NCBI RefSeq assembly: GCF_001421665.1
Contig: NZ_LMKV01000001.1
Coordinates: 842,695 to 906,694 of the forward strand
DNA from: Sphingobium sp. Leaf26
GTDB lineage: Bacteria; Pseudomonadota; Alphaproteobacteria; Sphingomonadales; Sphingomonadaceae
Direction of reading: 5' to 3'
Length of the DNA: 64,000 bases
Below, one piece after another: positions 42,641 through 52,458 of the stretch (the stretch's first letter is position 1; each line of letters opens with the position of its first letter). Made by a program: the position numbers and the translations under genes. A model generated the notes under the pieces. The model was not told the origin of the DNA. It did no database searches and saw only the letters and a program-made list of their open reading frames with translations.

Positions 42641-42695
42641 CCCATAAGAAAAGGGGCGGCCCCATAAGAAAAGGGGCGGAAAATCTCCGCCCCTT
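42641..42695 (+). terminator. Terminator with a tandem 20-bp duplication
   Basis: AAGGGGCGG (42671-42679) and CCGCCCCTT (42687-42695) form the stem and CCTTTAA follows; in the other direction the stem ends in CCCCTTTTCTT, so it can serve both rsh and the convergent TonB receptor gene. The unit CCCATAAGAAAAGGGGCGG is present twice in tandem (42641 and 42661), so only the second copy can pair fully. Confidence 0.7.
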
Positions 42696-42721
42696 CCTTT
42701 AACCCTTATGCCCGAACCGGA

Positions 42722-45646
42722 TCACATCGTGATCTTGGCGCCCGCATACATATAGCGGCCGACATAGCTGACCGGATAGTTGCTCGACGCGATCGAGGGC
42801 TGCTGGTCGAACAGGTTGTTCGCGCCGACATAGAAGCGGAACCGTTCGTCTACATCATAGGCGACATACAGGTCGTGCTGCCACTTTTCCTTGTACTTCA
42901 GATATTTCGCCTCGGTCAGATCGGGATTGGCGTTGGTCTGCTCCAACTCGTAACGGCGCGTCTTGCTGAACCAGCTCACGCCATAGTTGATCGTCAGCTT
43001 GTCCATCTTCCAGGTGATATCCCCGGTGGCGTTCCACTTGGGATAATAGGCTTCCTCCCGGTCCACATCGACGCTGGCGCCCGGCGTCGGGATCAGGTCT
43101 AGCTTGTTGAGATATCCTCCAACCAGCGTGACTGAAAACGCGCCGGCCTTTGCGGTTTCAAAGGCGTAGTTCATCTTGAAATCTGCGCCAGATGTACGAT
43201 AATTGGCGACATTTTGAGGTTGGACGTACCAGCTATTGATGTATCCCGTCGTCGAATCGCGGCCGATATTCTGGCAGAAGACATTGTCCAGCGTAGGCTG
43301 ATCGACGCACAGTTCCGCGACCTCTTCGGCCGTAGCATAGCTGATCGCATTCTTCAGCTTGATGTCATACCAGTCGAACGACGCCGTAAGGCCGGGGATG
43401 AAGCTTGGGCGCAACACGACGCCTGCCGTCCATGTACGCGCCGTTTCCTCGCGCAGGTTGCGATTGCCGCCGGTTGTGCCGGGCAAGCTGACGGTAGCAG
43501 TCGGATCGTTTTCGGGATTGAAGTCCGCGATCTGCTGCGGGGTAAGGCCCAAAGCGGCCAAAGTGGCCTGACAATTGGCCGCCCGATATTGCGTGCCGTC
43601 ATTGATATAGACCGGATCACAAGGATCACCGATAAAATCGAACCCGCCATTGGTCGGCGCGAACAATTCCGTGACGTTGGGCGCTCGCACGGCCTCAGAC
43701 CAAGTGCCGCGGAACGTGATGTCCGGGATCGGCGCATAGGTGCCGTCCACCTTCCAGGTCGTGGTCTTGCCGATAGTCGAATAGTCAGACAACCGCAGTG
43801 CCGCGCCAAAGCTCAGATTATAAGCGAAGGGCACTTCCTTCAGCACCGGCACCGACAATTCGCCGAAAATCTCCTTTACGTCGAAGCTGCCCTTTTCAGG
43901 CAACTGCAACGAGAAGTCGGCCAACGCCCCTTGCTGCAACAGCTCGTCGGGTACGAAGCTGCTCTTCTCCTTGCGATATTCGCCGCCGATGGCGAAGCCG
44001 ATCGGGCCGCCCGGCAATTCAAAGAACTGACCGAAATCGCCGGAAATAGAACCCGACACGACATGTTGCTGGACTCTAGCGCGGTTCATGATGTCGGCAT
44101 TGACCCAGTCGAGCGCCGCCTGGCTCGGCGCGCCGTTGCCCAGCAGGTTGAGCGGACGGCAACCGCTCCCCGCGCCCGGCGTGAAGGTGGTGGCCGGCGC
44201 GTCATAATTTTCGGGATTGATATTGCCCGTGGGGTCCAGGTCGGACCGGCAGACGATCTGCCCGGTGGCCGGGTCGCGCACCGCGTCGATCGAGGCCCAA
44301 TAGCGGTCGCCGATGCGATAGTCGGTCAGCAGCACCTTCGACTTGGTCTGGCCGAACGTGTAGGACAGCTCGTAGCGGGCATGATCGGAAATCGCGCCCT
44401 CGAACCCGCCGACGAAGCGCATCGTCTCGCGCTCATTCTTTTCGCCGCGTACGCCCATGTCGAAATTGTCGCGCGACACATAGGCTCCGTCCGGCGCCAC
44501 CGCGCCGAACTTGTCCTGCAAATAGGCGTTGTCGGGCGCCAGATAGGTGAAGAAGTCGAAGGACGGCTGCGACACCGTGCTGGTCTTGTTCTTTACATAT
44601 TTGGCTTCGAAGAAGAATTTCACCGCGTCGCTGAAATCATAATGCGACAGCAGGTTGAAATTATGCACCCGGTTATAGGCCTGCAAGTCGCCCTGATAGC
44701 CCGCCAGCGGCGTGCTGTCTCCGCCCTGCGTCAGGCCGCCCGACGACGGCAGCAGCGTGCCACGGTCATAGACTTTGCCTTCCCCGGTGAAGTCGGGAAT
44801 CCCGTCCAGATCCACGTCGATCGCGCCACCCAGCGAACTGTCGGCATAGCGCAGATTGTTGAACGCCAGGCGGTCTGGTACATTGGGATCGTCTGGGAAA
44901 TCGGCCGGATTGCGCACGATTCCATAGGTGCGCAACGGATCGCCGGTGCGCCCGCGATTGAAGCTGCTCAGCCGGTCTTGTTCGCGAAACTCGTAGGACA
45001 GAGCGATATTGCCACGGCCGTCGCTGAAATTCTTGCCATAGGTCAGCGACCCTTCACGCTGCCCGGCGTCGCCCCGGCTGGAAATGCCCGCCTGGCCGCT
45101 CGCCATGAAGCCATCGAAATTGCGCTTCAGACGGAAATTGACCACGCCCGACACACCGTCCGCGCCATAGATGGCCGATGCGCCGCCGGTCAGCACGTCC
45201 ACGCCCTCGATCAGGCCGGTGGGAATGGTGTTGATATCGACCGCGGCCGATCCCGACAGGCTCGCCACATGGCGGCGGCCATTGACCAGTACCAGCGTGC
45301 GATCCTCGCCCAGGCCACGCAGGTTCAGCAACTGCACGCCGACCGACCCAAAGCCCGCATTGGAACCGGATGTCTGCGCCCCGCCGAAGGAGGAAATCAG
45401 CGCCGGATTCTGCCGCAGCGTGTCGACCAGCTGCACGTTGCCCGCCTGCTCCAGCGTCTCGGCGGTCACCGTCACCAGCGGGTTGGCGATATTATAATCG
45501 CTGCGCTGGATGCGGCTGCCGGTCACGACGATGGTGTCGCCATCGTCGGCGGGCGTCGCGTCCTGCGCCAGCGCGGGAAAAGCAAACAGGGTCGTGAGCG
45601 CGCTGGCCGCAAGGAGCCTGCGCGCCGCGGCAGCGGTGCGGTGCAT
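42722..45646 (-). CDS. TonB-dependent receptor
   Basis: A 974-residue outer-membrane receptor. ATG 45646 gives a signal peptide (LLAASALTTLFAFPALAQ); the long upstream extension is rejected. Plug domain with TIVVTGSRIQRSDYNIANPL, LNLRGLGEDRTLVLVNGRR and GASAIYGADGVSGVVNF, then a 22-strand barrel ending YVGRYMYAGAKITM. It resembles the large sphingomonad receptors used for peptides or oligosaccharides rather than siderophores, but the substrate is not deducible. It is monocistronic, ending at the shared terminator. Confidence 0.92.
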   Translation of the reverse strand: MHRTAAAARRLLAASALTTLFAFPALAQDATPADDGDTIVVTGSRIQRSDYNIANPLVTVTAETLEQAGNVQLVDTLRQNPALISSFGGAQTSGSNAGFGSVGVQLLNLRGLGEDRTLVLVNGRRHVASLSGSAAVDINTIPTGLIEGVDVLTGGASAIYGADGVSGVVNFRLKRNFDGFMASGQAGISSRGDAGQREGSLTYGKNFSDGRGNIALSYEFREQDRLSSFNRGRTGDPLRTYGIVRNPADFPDDPNVPDRLAFNNLRYADSSLGGAIDVDLDGIPDFTGEGKVYDRGTLLPSSGGLTQGGDSTPLAGYQGDLQAYNRVHNFNLLSHYDFSDAVKFFFEAKYVKNKTSTVSQPSFDFFTYLAPDNAYLQDKFGAVAPDGAYVSRDNFDMGVRGEKNERETMRFVGGFEGAISDHARYELSYTFGQTKSKVLLTDYRIGDRYWASIDAVRDPATGQIVCRSDLDPTGNINPENYDAPATTFTPGAGSGCRPLNLLGNGAPSQAALDWVNADIMNRARVQQHVVSGSISGDFGQFFELPGGPIGFAIGGEYRKEKSSFVPDELLQQGALADFSLQLPEKGSFDVKEIFGELSVPVLKEVPFAYNLSFGAALRLSDYSTIGKTTTWKVDGTYAPIPDITFRGTWSEAVRAPNVTELFAPTNGGFDFIGDPCDPVYINDGTQYRAANCQATLAALGLTPQQIADFNPENDPTATVSLPGTTGGNRNLREETARTWTAGVVLRPSFIPGLTASFDWYDIKLKNAISYATAEEVAELCVDQPTLDNVFCQNIGRDSTTGYINSWYVQPQNVANYRTSGADFKMNYAFETAKAGAFSVTLVGGYLNKLDLIPTPGASVDVDREEAYYPKWNATGDITWKMDKLTINYGVSWFSKTRRYELEQTNANPDLTEAKYLKYKEKWQHDLYVAYDVDERFRFYVGANNLFDQQPSIASSNYPVSYVGRYMYAGAKITM

Positions 45647-45856
45647 AAAATATCCCTCTGTTTTCAGGAGTTCGGGGGAGAACTCGACTGACCCGAAAAC
45701 GCCCGTCCCGTCGCGCCGGGTCAACGCCGCTGCGACGAACGGAGCGATTTGTGGCGCTTTTATTGCCACCTGTAGCATCACTGCAACACGGCATCCTGAA
45801 CGGAAGATGACCGAAAAAACAGCGCGCAATCCACCCTTGCCGCTACGGCATCGGTC

Positions 45857-46672
45857 CTATGCGCCCACAGCCTCCGCCCGTGCGATCAGCGCCCGCGCCT
45901 CCTCGACATGCATCGTCTCGATCATGCGCCCCTCGAACCGCTCCGCCCCGCCGGTCGCCGCCTCGACCAGCCGCCGCGCGTCGGCCAGCGCCTGCGCATC
46001 GGGACCGAACATCTGGTTCGCCACCGTCACCTGCGCCGGATGGATCAGCGTCTTGCCATCGAAGCCTTGGCGGTATCCCTCGGCACATTCCGCCTCCAGC
46101 CCTGCCGCATCGTCCAGCCGGTTGAACACGCCGTCGAACACCGCGATGCCCGCCGCCCGCGCCGCCAGCACCACCGCCTGCATCGCATGGCTCAGCCCCT
46201 CGCGCCCCGCGCCCGCCGGGATGCACAGATCCTTGCGCAGGTCGTTATTCCCCATGAACAGCCCGGCACAGCCCTCCGCCCGCGCGATCTCCACCGCCGC
46301 CAGCACGCCCTGCGCGCTTTCGATCATCGCGATCACCGGCTTGTGGCAGACGCTGAACACATCCTTGACCTGCCGGGGATGCTCCACCTTGGGCAATACC
46401 ACATAGTCGGCCGCCGCCGTCTTGAGCGCGACCATCTCCACCCCATGCCAGGGCGTCCCCTCGACGTTGATCCGTACTGCTGCGATCCGCTCGCCAAAGC
46501 CCTCCGCCAGCGCCGCGACCGCCGCGTCGCGCGCGCTGTCCTTGGCGTCGTCGGGCACCGCATCCTCCAGGTCCAGTATCACCATGTCGCACGGCAACGT
46601 CCGCACCTTGGCGATGGCGCGGGCGTTGGACGCCGGCAGGAACAGGATGGAACGGGCATGGCGCAACTGCAT
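45857..46672 (-). CDS. HpcH/HpaI aldolase-citrate lyase family (CitE-like)
   Basis: A 271-residue TIM-barrel lyase: RSILFLPASNARAIAKVRTL, ILDLEDAVPDDAKD, RINVEGTPWHGVEMV, VVLPKVEHPRQV, AMIESAQGVLAAVEIA and a metal-site Asp in GIAVFDGVFNRLDD, then KTLIHPAQV. It probably cleaves or forms an acyl-CoA such as citramalyl- or malyl-CoA. No citrate lyase alpha or gamma subunits are nearby, so it acts alone. The ATG at 46672 is used; the frame beyond reads as non-coding. Confidence 0.9.
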   Translation of the reverse strand: MQLRHARSILFLPASNARAIAKVRTLPCDMVILDLEDAVPDDAKDSARDAAVAALAEGFGERIAAVRINVEGTPWHGVEMVALKTAAADYVVLPKVEHPRQVKDVFSVCHKPVIAMIESAQGVLAAVEIARAEGCAGLFMGNNDLRKDLCIPAGAGREGLSHAMQAVVLAARAAGIAVFDGVFNRLDDAAGLEAECAEGYRQGFDGKTLIHPAQVTVANQMFGPDAQALADARRLVEAATGGAERFEGRMIETMHVEEARALIARAEAVGA

Positions 46673-46784
46673 GGGCACTCTCCATAGGGCCTTGGATGGC
46701 TTCACCCCCCCCGTTAGCCAATAGGCGGCCCGCCCCCAACCCCCAATCGGACCGGGCGACGAAAGCGCGCCGCCCGACGGAGCG

Positions 46785-48920
46785 TCAGAAGTCCACGGTC
46801 GCCGACAACCACAGCCGCCGCCCTTCCTGATTGATCGCATAAGCGGGCGTGAAGGCCCTGACATTCTGCGCGGTCTGATACGGCACATAGACCGCATAGT
46901 CGGTGTCCAGCACATTATACACCGTCGCCGCCAGCCGGAACGCCGGGGACAGCTGATACGAGCCGCCCAGATGGAACACTTCGTAACTACGGAAGTCGCC
47001 CACCGCGCCCTGCTGCACATTGGCGCCGCGATAGCGGCTCGACCGCACCTCTGCCCGCGCCCACAGGCTCGCCTTGTCGCCCAGTTTCCAGCGCAGATTG
47101 CCGTTCAGCATATGCTTGGGCATGCCGATCAGCGGCAAGCCTTCCTCCGACCCGCTCAACTGCTCCGTCTCGGTATAGGTGTAGTTGGCGCTCAGCGACA
47201 AAGTCGGCGTAAAGGCGAAGCGCGTCGCCACTTCCACGCCGCGCGTGCGCGCCTTGTCGATGTTGATCGACTGGCTGAACAACTCGACATTGGGGAAATT
47301 GCCCACATCGACGCAGCCCGGCAGGTTCGGATTGCTCACGAAGCGGCAATTGGGAATACCCGGCCCGCTGGCGATCTTGTCGGTAAAGTCGTTGTTGAAC
47401 AAGGTCACATTGCCGCTGAAGACACCCTGCCCGTCATAATAAAGCCCCGCCTCATAACTGGTGCTGGTTTCCGGCGTCAGCCCCGGCGATCCCAGCAGCG
47501 GCGTGCGCCCCTGATTGCCGAAGCCGATGATCCCCTCGGCGATCTGCTCGACGCGCGGCGTCTTGAACCCGCGGCTCACCCCGCCCTTGAGCGTCAGCGC
47601 CTCGTTGATAGTCCACACGCCATAGACGCGCGGCGACCATTTATCGCCGAAACTGCTGTGATTGTCGTAGCGCGCGCCGCCGGTGATGTTGAACCCGTCC
47701 ACCACGGTCAGCGTCGCCTCGGCAAAGCCCGCCCACTGCGTGAATGTGAACGGATCGGGCGCCACGCCCTCGACCATCCGCGCCTTCCAATATTGCCCGC
47801 CGACCGTGAAGGCGACCGGGCCGACCTTCCCGGCAAAGCGCGAATCCAATATGTCGTTGCGCGCCTCCAGCGTCCGTGGCGCGCCCGGCGTCGCGCCCGG
47901 CGTGCCATTGGGGATCAGCCGCCCGATCGTCTCCGTCTCGTTGCGGGTCAGCGTCGTGTCCAACTGGCCAAAGCCCATGCGCCAGCTATGCGCGATCACA
48001 TAGTTGGACCGGTTGAACCGCTGTTCCGGCGCATAGCCGCCCGACCCCAGCGTCCCCAGTTGCCCTTCGCTATTGTCATAGCTTTGCTCGTTGCGGTCGA
48101 ACTCGAACCACAGGTCATGGTCGGCATGGGGCGTCAGGCTCAACCGCCCGCCATAAGTATAGACGTCCGACCGCACCGGATTGCGCCCCAGCGTCAGCGC
48201 CGGATCGCCCGGAATGGCGATGTTCGATCCCTCGCGATGGAACACGCTGCCCCGCAGCGTCAGCCCCAGCAGGTCGCGGATCACCGGCCCCTGCGCAAAG
48301 CCGTTCACCGACTGGATATTGCCGAAGCGATCGTCGCCCTGGATCGTGCTTTCGGCGCTCGCGGTCCCGACCCAGCGCGTGCCGACCTTCCGGGTGATGA
48401 TGTTGACGACGCCGCCCATCGCGTCCGACCCGTACAGCGTGGACATCGGCCCGCGCACCACCTCGATCCGGTCGATCGCGGAAAAGGGCGGCAGGAAGCT
48501 GGTCGACGTCTCGCCAAAGCCGTTGGGCGTCACCCCGCCCGGCGCATTCTGGCGGCGGCCGTCGATCAGGACCAGCGTATAGTCGCTCGGCATGCCGCGA
48601 ATGGAGATGTTGAGACCACCGGTCTTGCCCGCCTCCCCGCCGACATCCACGCCCTGCACGTCCTGCAAGGCTTCGGCCAGACTGCCGAAGCGCTTTTCCT
48701 GCAACGCCTCGCGCCCCAGCACGGTGATGCTGGCCGGCGCCTCGACGATAGTCTGCTCATACCCCGCCGCCGTCACGACGATCGCGGACCCGCTGTCGCC
48801 CTCGACCGGCGCAGCATCGACGGCATCCGCCGCGATAGCCGCCTGTCCCACGACTGCCAGCGCCAGCACCCCGGCCCCACCAAAAGCCCGCGCCAAAGTA
48901 CCCAACCGCGTCGACCCCAT
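46785..48920 (-). CDS. TonB-dependent siderophore-type receptor
   Basis: A 711-residue receptor: signal peptide (GAGVLALAVVGQAAIA), TonB box-like SAIVVTAAGYEQTIVEAPAS, plug (LNISIRGMPSDYTLVLIDGR; IDRIEVVRGPMSTLYGSDAM) and a barrel ending with the aromatic LWLSATVDF. The plug and the FepA/CirA-like VVRGPMSTLYGSDAMGGVVN point to iron-chelate or vitamin uptake. A Fur-like box lies just upstream, supporting iron control. Substrate unproven. Confidence 0.92.
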   Translation of the reverse strand: MGSTRLGTLARAFGGAGVLALAVVGQAAIAADAVDAAPVEGDSGSAIVVTAAGYEQTIVEAPASITVLGREALQEKRFGSLAEALQDVQGVDVGGEAGKTGGLNISIRGMPSDYTLVLIDGRRQNAPGGVTPNGFGETSTSFLPPFSAIDRIEVVRGPMSTLYGSDAMGGVVNIITRKVGTRWVGTASAESTIQGDDRFGNIQSVNGFAQGPVIRDLLGLTLRGSVFHREGSNIAIPGDPALTLGRNPVRSDVYTYGGRLSLTPHADHDLWFEFDRNEQSYDNSEGQLGTLGSGGYAPEQRFNRSNYVIAHSWRMGFGQLDTTLTRNETETIGRLIPNGTPGATPGAPRTLEARNDILDSRFAGKVGPVAFTVGGQYWKARMVEGVAPDPFTFTQWAGFAEATLTVVDGFNITGGARYDNHSSFGDKWSPRVYGVWTINEALTLKGGVSRGFKTPRVEQIAEGIIGFGNQGRTPLLGSPGLTPETSTSYEAGLYYDGQGVFSGNVTLFNNDFTDKIASGPGIPNCRFVSNPNLPGCVDVGNFPNVELFSQSINIDKARTRGVEVATRFAFTPTLSLSANYTYTETEQLSGSEEGLPLIGMPKHMLNGNLRWKLGDKASLWARAEVRSSRYRGANVQQGAVGDFRSYEVFHLGGSYQLSPAFRLAATVYNVLDTDYAVYVPYQTAQNVRAFTPAYAINQEGRRLWLSATVDF

Positions 48921-48934
48921 AAATCCCCCATAAG

Positions 48935-48955
48935 CTAATGCGAATGCGTATCACT
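48935..48955 (-). promoter_or_regulatory. Fur-box-like site
   Basis: The stretch CTAATGCGAATGCGTATCACT lies 15-35 bp before the receptor start; on the transcribed strand it contains GATACGCATTCGCATTAG. It resembles the degenerate NATNATNAT/GCGAAT Fur boxes of alphaproteobacteria, but the match is imperfect. Confidence 0.4.
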
Positions 48956-49305
48956 AATACACCCGCCGTTGAGAGCGGCCGCGAGGGGATGTCAATGAAG
49001 GGGAGCGGGTTGGGAGTGCGGGAAACCATTCGTTACAGAGAAGAGACAGATTGGTGGCTGACGGGACGGATTGGGATATGGCCGACAGCGCAACAGCCAT
49101 ATTTGTCAGGATATGGCGTCAATCAACCATACCCAACGGCTGTCGACTATGCGCCAATCCCAGCCGTTCCACAGCGATTTTGTTGAGCTTGGAAGCAGGC
49201 CTTCTGCTTATGAACAGGGCCGGGACACTCCCGACATTTCTGCGGGCAACTTGAACGTCCGCCGGTGCTAAAAACCGGCATTTCTTCCAAGTATTGTTGG
49301 GGTTT
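48956..49305. other. 350 bp intergenic stretch between receptor and AAA_13 gene
   Basis: No gene seen. GCCGG (49260 on) and CCGGC pair across a short loop followed by ATTTCTT, possibly a weak terminator. A few short open frames overlap one another and lack features. It may be part of the insertion that brought the AAA_13 gene. Confidence 0.35.
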
Positions 49306-51546
49306 CTACTCAGATATAGATTTAAGCCCGTTGAAATGCAGTGGCGCTACTGCCTCGATCATTTCAAGAAGATACGCGACGTTCTTCTGGGTCTCGGCCA
49401 CGATGGCAGGATCAAACCCTTTGCCCGTGATGTGCGAGTTGTCATTCGTGAACTTGTATATAGCGGTCTTTTTATCCTCGTCGAAATTGGTCTTCGATAG
49501 CTGGTCGTATGTATTGCCGTTGGCCGGCACATGAAACTCTAAAAAGGTCTCCAAAACCTTTCTAGCGACATTGGGGATATGATAGCAGCTTTGGATCGTG
49601 CCATCCGACCTATATTGGTAAAGCGTTTTGAACAGATAGTGATATTCTGTCGGGTGCTTTTCCAAAAGGGTATCCAGCGGCGCAATTTTTGATTGCCTCG
49701 CGCCATTCGCCTCTGAACAGATGAGCATGTAATGGCTCTTATTATTGATGCGCGACAGCCAGTTAAGCAACAATTTTAGAAAATCGAAATTGTGCGTTAG
49801 GATGATGACCTGTTTGGCATTCTTCACTGCATTCTTCAGGAAGGAAAAGGCCTGATAGATCGAGGATGAGTCGAGGCTCGAAATCGGATCGTCGATCACA
49901 ACGATCCCGTCCTGAATGTTGAAGTCGTTGTCGTTTAAGTGGACAATAAAATATACGAATGCGATCGCAGTCTTCTCGCCCTCGCTCAATCGCTTCGCGG
50001 CTTTCCCGCGCCTGAGAACCCTGTAGCCTTCATCGATGGACTCGAATGTCAGGTCGGTGCGACCTAGGAACGTCGCGATCCTCTTGCTCAATTCAGCGCT
50101 ACCGGCGTGTGCGCTGGAAATCGTCGCCTTCCGCTCAGCAATGAGCGCGCGGATCGCGTCGAGACTTCGGGCGTCGCCAGAGTCGGCAGAGCCGTTTGTC
50201 AGCGTCTCAATTCTGCGTGTCTTGTTTTCAATTTCCGCTTCGAGTGCCGCGATCTGGCCGTGGATGCCGGAGAGGTAGTGGGTTTCAATCGCCGTTCTCG
50301 CCTCAGCCTTCTCGCGCTCAAAATCGGCCGACTTCGCATTGTGGCGCCTCACGATCTCCGACATGGCGTCGATGGCGGCGAGGAAACCTGACGGCTCTAT
50401 AACCTCCGTCGGATCGAGCGAGACGGTGCGCTCCGTGAGCTTGCGGGACAAAAGCGATTGGACTGCACCCATCTGCTCGCTCAAGGCAGTCTGTGCAACC
50501 TGAAACTCGGCCTCCTTGGCGATCCATTCCGGGCGAAGCTCGCCATAGAACGCGCTCTTCGCCGGCAATTCGATAGACCGGATGGCATGCGAAATGCGCG
50601 TCCCGAACGCTTGCGCGTTTTCGATGTCCGATTTCAACCTCTGATCTTCGATACTGAAATGTTCGGCCAAAGCGGAGATGCGATCCGCCGGAAGGCCCTG
50701 CGCGCAAAATTCACAGGTCTCGGACTCGTGGTTGCGATGGAGCTGCAGTCCGGCCTCCACCCATCCTGCGATGTCCGGGTTGGCGGTAAGGTGTGCGATG
50801 GCGGCCGACTGTGCCGTTCGCTTGGCGAGGGCGTGAGCTGTGCCGAGATAGCGTGCGATGATGTCTTTCAGAGCGATAGGAGCTTCTGCGGGACCGGCCG
50901 CGATCGGCGGAACGGCGATCCCAGCAATCTGGTCTTCCTGCTGCTGATGGAGGGTTGCCCTGTGCTTCTCCAGTGTGGGCTCGTCATGAATTTGTGGAGT
51001 GACGAGCTTTGCGAATGCCTTCTCGGCGTCCGGCTTCCTGAAATTTCTCAGTGTCGTGCCGCTGGTTGCTTCACCAATCGTTTTCGCGATCGCCGAAAAC
51101 GCCGTGTCCTTTTCTTTTCCTACCTTGGCGACCGCTTTCTTTTCGGCCTCGATCAACGCCTCCCGGCCAGCAAGGGCGGTTTCGTCCGTGCGAACCTCGT
51201 CTGCGAGCTGCTTGTTTTCCTGCCCGACAATGAGGATCGGCCGAATCGGTCCGTCGAAGCGGCCAATGTTCGCCTGCACATAGTCGGCGTTGAAAACGCG
51301 GATGCCGGTCGGGCATTTCTGGCCGGGAACGAGTTGGCCCACGCTGGTCTCGAGGGAATAGTCGAGGTCAGGGTGCTCGGCATGAGTGCCCTCGGGCAAC
51401 GCGGCGAACAGATTCGACAGGGTTGTCTTGCCGGTGCCGTTGTCGCCATAGAAGACGTTGTAGCGTTTCAGCTTCTGGAGCTCGGCAGGGGCCGAAAAGT
51501 CCGAGAAGATGCCAAGCCCCTTTATCTTCTTTATCGAAACCAGCAT
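49306..51546 (-). CDS. AAA_13 ATPase, RloC/PrrC-like
   Basis: A 746-residue SMC/ABC-like ATPase: Walker [15 protein letters not shown] (about residue 34), a long coiled-coil centre with CEFCAQGLP (about residue 290) as in a zinc-hook CxxC, ABC signature RLSEGEKTAIAFVYF, Walker B GIVVIDDPISSLDSSS and H-loop IILTHNFDF. The C-terminal part has NVARKVLETFLEFH, an R-x3-E, and NDNSHITG with a His 39 residues later. PrrC and RloC anticodon nucleases of this Pfam family use an Arg-Glu-His triad, so an RNA-cleaving defence role is possible. AAA_13 also contains other members, so this remains inference. No restriction-modification genes are adjacent. Confidence 0.8.
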   Translation of the reverse strand: MLVSIKKIKGLGIFSDFSAPAELQKLKRYNVFYGDNGTGKTTLSNLFAALPEGTHAEHPDLDYSLETSVGQLVPGQKCPTGIRVFNADYVQANIGRFDGPIRPILIVGQENKQLADEVRTDETALAGREALIEAEKKAVAKVGKEKDTAFSAIAKTIGEATSGTTLRNFRKPDAEKAFAKLVTPQIHDEPTLEKHRATLHQQQEDQIAGIAVPPIAAGPAEAPIALKDIIARYLGTAHALAKRTAQSAAIAHLTANPDIAGWVEAGLQLHRNHESETCEFCAQGLPADRISALAEHFSIEDQRLKSDIENAQAFGTRISHAIRSIELPAKSAFYGELRPEWIAKEAEFQVAQTALSEQMGAVQSLLSRKLTERTVSLDPTEVIEPSGFLAAIDAMSEIVRRHNAKSADFEREKAEARTAIETHYLSGIHGQIAALEAEIENKTRRIETLTNGSADSGDARSLDAIRALIAERKATISSAHAGSAELSKRIATFLGRTDLTFESIDEGYRVLRRGKAAKRLSEGEKTAIAFVYFIVHLNDNDFNIQDGIVVIDDPISSLDSSSIYQAFSFLKNAVKNAKQVIILTHNFDFLKLLLNWLSRINNKSHYMLICSEANGARQSKIAPLDTLLEKHPTEYHYLFKTLYQYRSDGTIQSCYHIPNVARKVLETFLEFHVPANGNTYDQLSKTNFDEDKKTAIYKFTNDNSHITGKGFDPAIVAETQKNVAYLLEMIEAVAPLHFNGLKSISE

Positions 51547-51821
51547 GATTCAGCCCCCGCCTGCTATCGCTTGCTCAGAGATCGCCAATACGACCTTTAG
51601 GAAGCGAGGCTGACCATGATTGATGTGGACAGTCAATCCGAACGGTAGCTACCGGCGAGGAGCAGGCGTTAATGCGAGGGCTGCCGCGCGACTTGAAGTG
51701 GTCGCCAGCCGATGCTGTGTGAGCGTCAGCTAACGCCGCGACGTCGGTCCGAACCGGACAGTCGCCTATCGGCCACCTATTCCCTGTCCTACACCCCCCA
51801 CTCCATGCCACCCTCCCCGGC

Positions 51822-52373
51822 ATGACCCAGCCAGATCTCCTCCACTTCGCCCCCGTCACCCTCGCCCGCCGCGCGCGGGGGTGGACGCATGATGCGCAAA
51901 TCGCCTTCATCGCCGCGCTGTCCCGATGCGGCGTGGTGGCGCAGGCGGCGCGCAGCGTCGGCTGTACGCCGCGATCGGCCTATTATCTGCGGGCGCGGCC
52001 CGGCGCGGAAAGTTTCGCCGCCGCCTGGGACTGGGCGCTGGAAATGGGGCTGGACGAAAGCCGGGGCCGCGCCGTCGCCATCGCGAAGGAACGGCAGGAG
52101 CGGCCGATCGTCCGGCGCGGGCAGGTGGTGGGCACGCGCACGCAAACCAATCACCGCCTGCTCTTCGCCGCCCTGCGCGCGCTCGGCGCCGACTGTCGCG
52201 ACAGCGGCATCATCCTCCCCCATCGCGAACGCATCGCCACCCGCCACATGCTCGCCCGACTGGCGGAGGCCGGCCCCTATTCGCCCGATGAATGGCAGCG
52301 CATCCACCCCATCCTCATGCAGGCCAGCGGCGCCATGCAAGCCGCCCCGGCCCTCACCCCAACCTTGTCATAA
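51822..52373 (+). CDS. Hypothetical protein with HTH-like N-terminus
   Basis: A 183-residue protein: RRARGWTHDAQIAFIAALSR, CGVVAQAARSVGCTPRSAYY (helix-turn-helix with a DNA-recognition-like helix) and LEMGLDESRGRAVAIAKERQ. The rest is basic and helical (NHRLLFAALRALGADCRD). It looks like a DNA-binding protein widely present in sphingomonads but without an assigned role. The region upstream (51547-51821) shows no gene. Confidence 0.6.
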   Translation: MTQPDLLHFAPVTLARRARGWTHDAQIAFIAALSRCGVVAQAARSVGCTPRSAYYLRARPGAESFAAAWDWALEMGLDESRGRAVAIAKERQERPIVRRGQVVGTRTQTNHRLLFAALRALGADCRDSGIILPHRERIATRHMLARLAEAGPYSPDEWQRIHPILMQASGAMQAAPALTPTLS

Positions 52374-52458
52374 TCTGTCGCCAGTAGGAAATAACATGTC
52401 GAAATCTGCGGGAAATATGCGAAGTTAAGGGAAAGCCCCCCACCGGAGACCTCCCCTG

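Noticed and set aside
43214..45691. 825-codon forward open frame opposite the TonB receptor
   Set aside because: Antisense shadow of a high-GC gene; the reverse strand has a signal peptide, plug and barrel motifs and a ribosome binding site.
46971..48938. 655-codon forward open frame opposite the second TonB receptor
   Set aside because: Antisense shadow; arginine/proline/alanine-rich with no domain signature.
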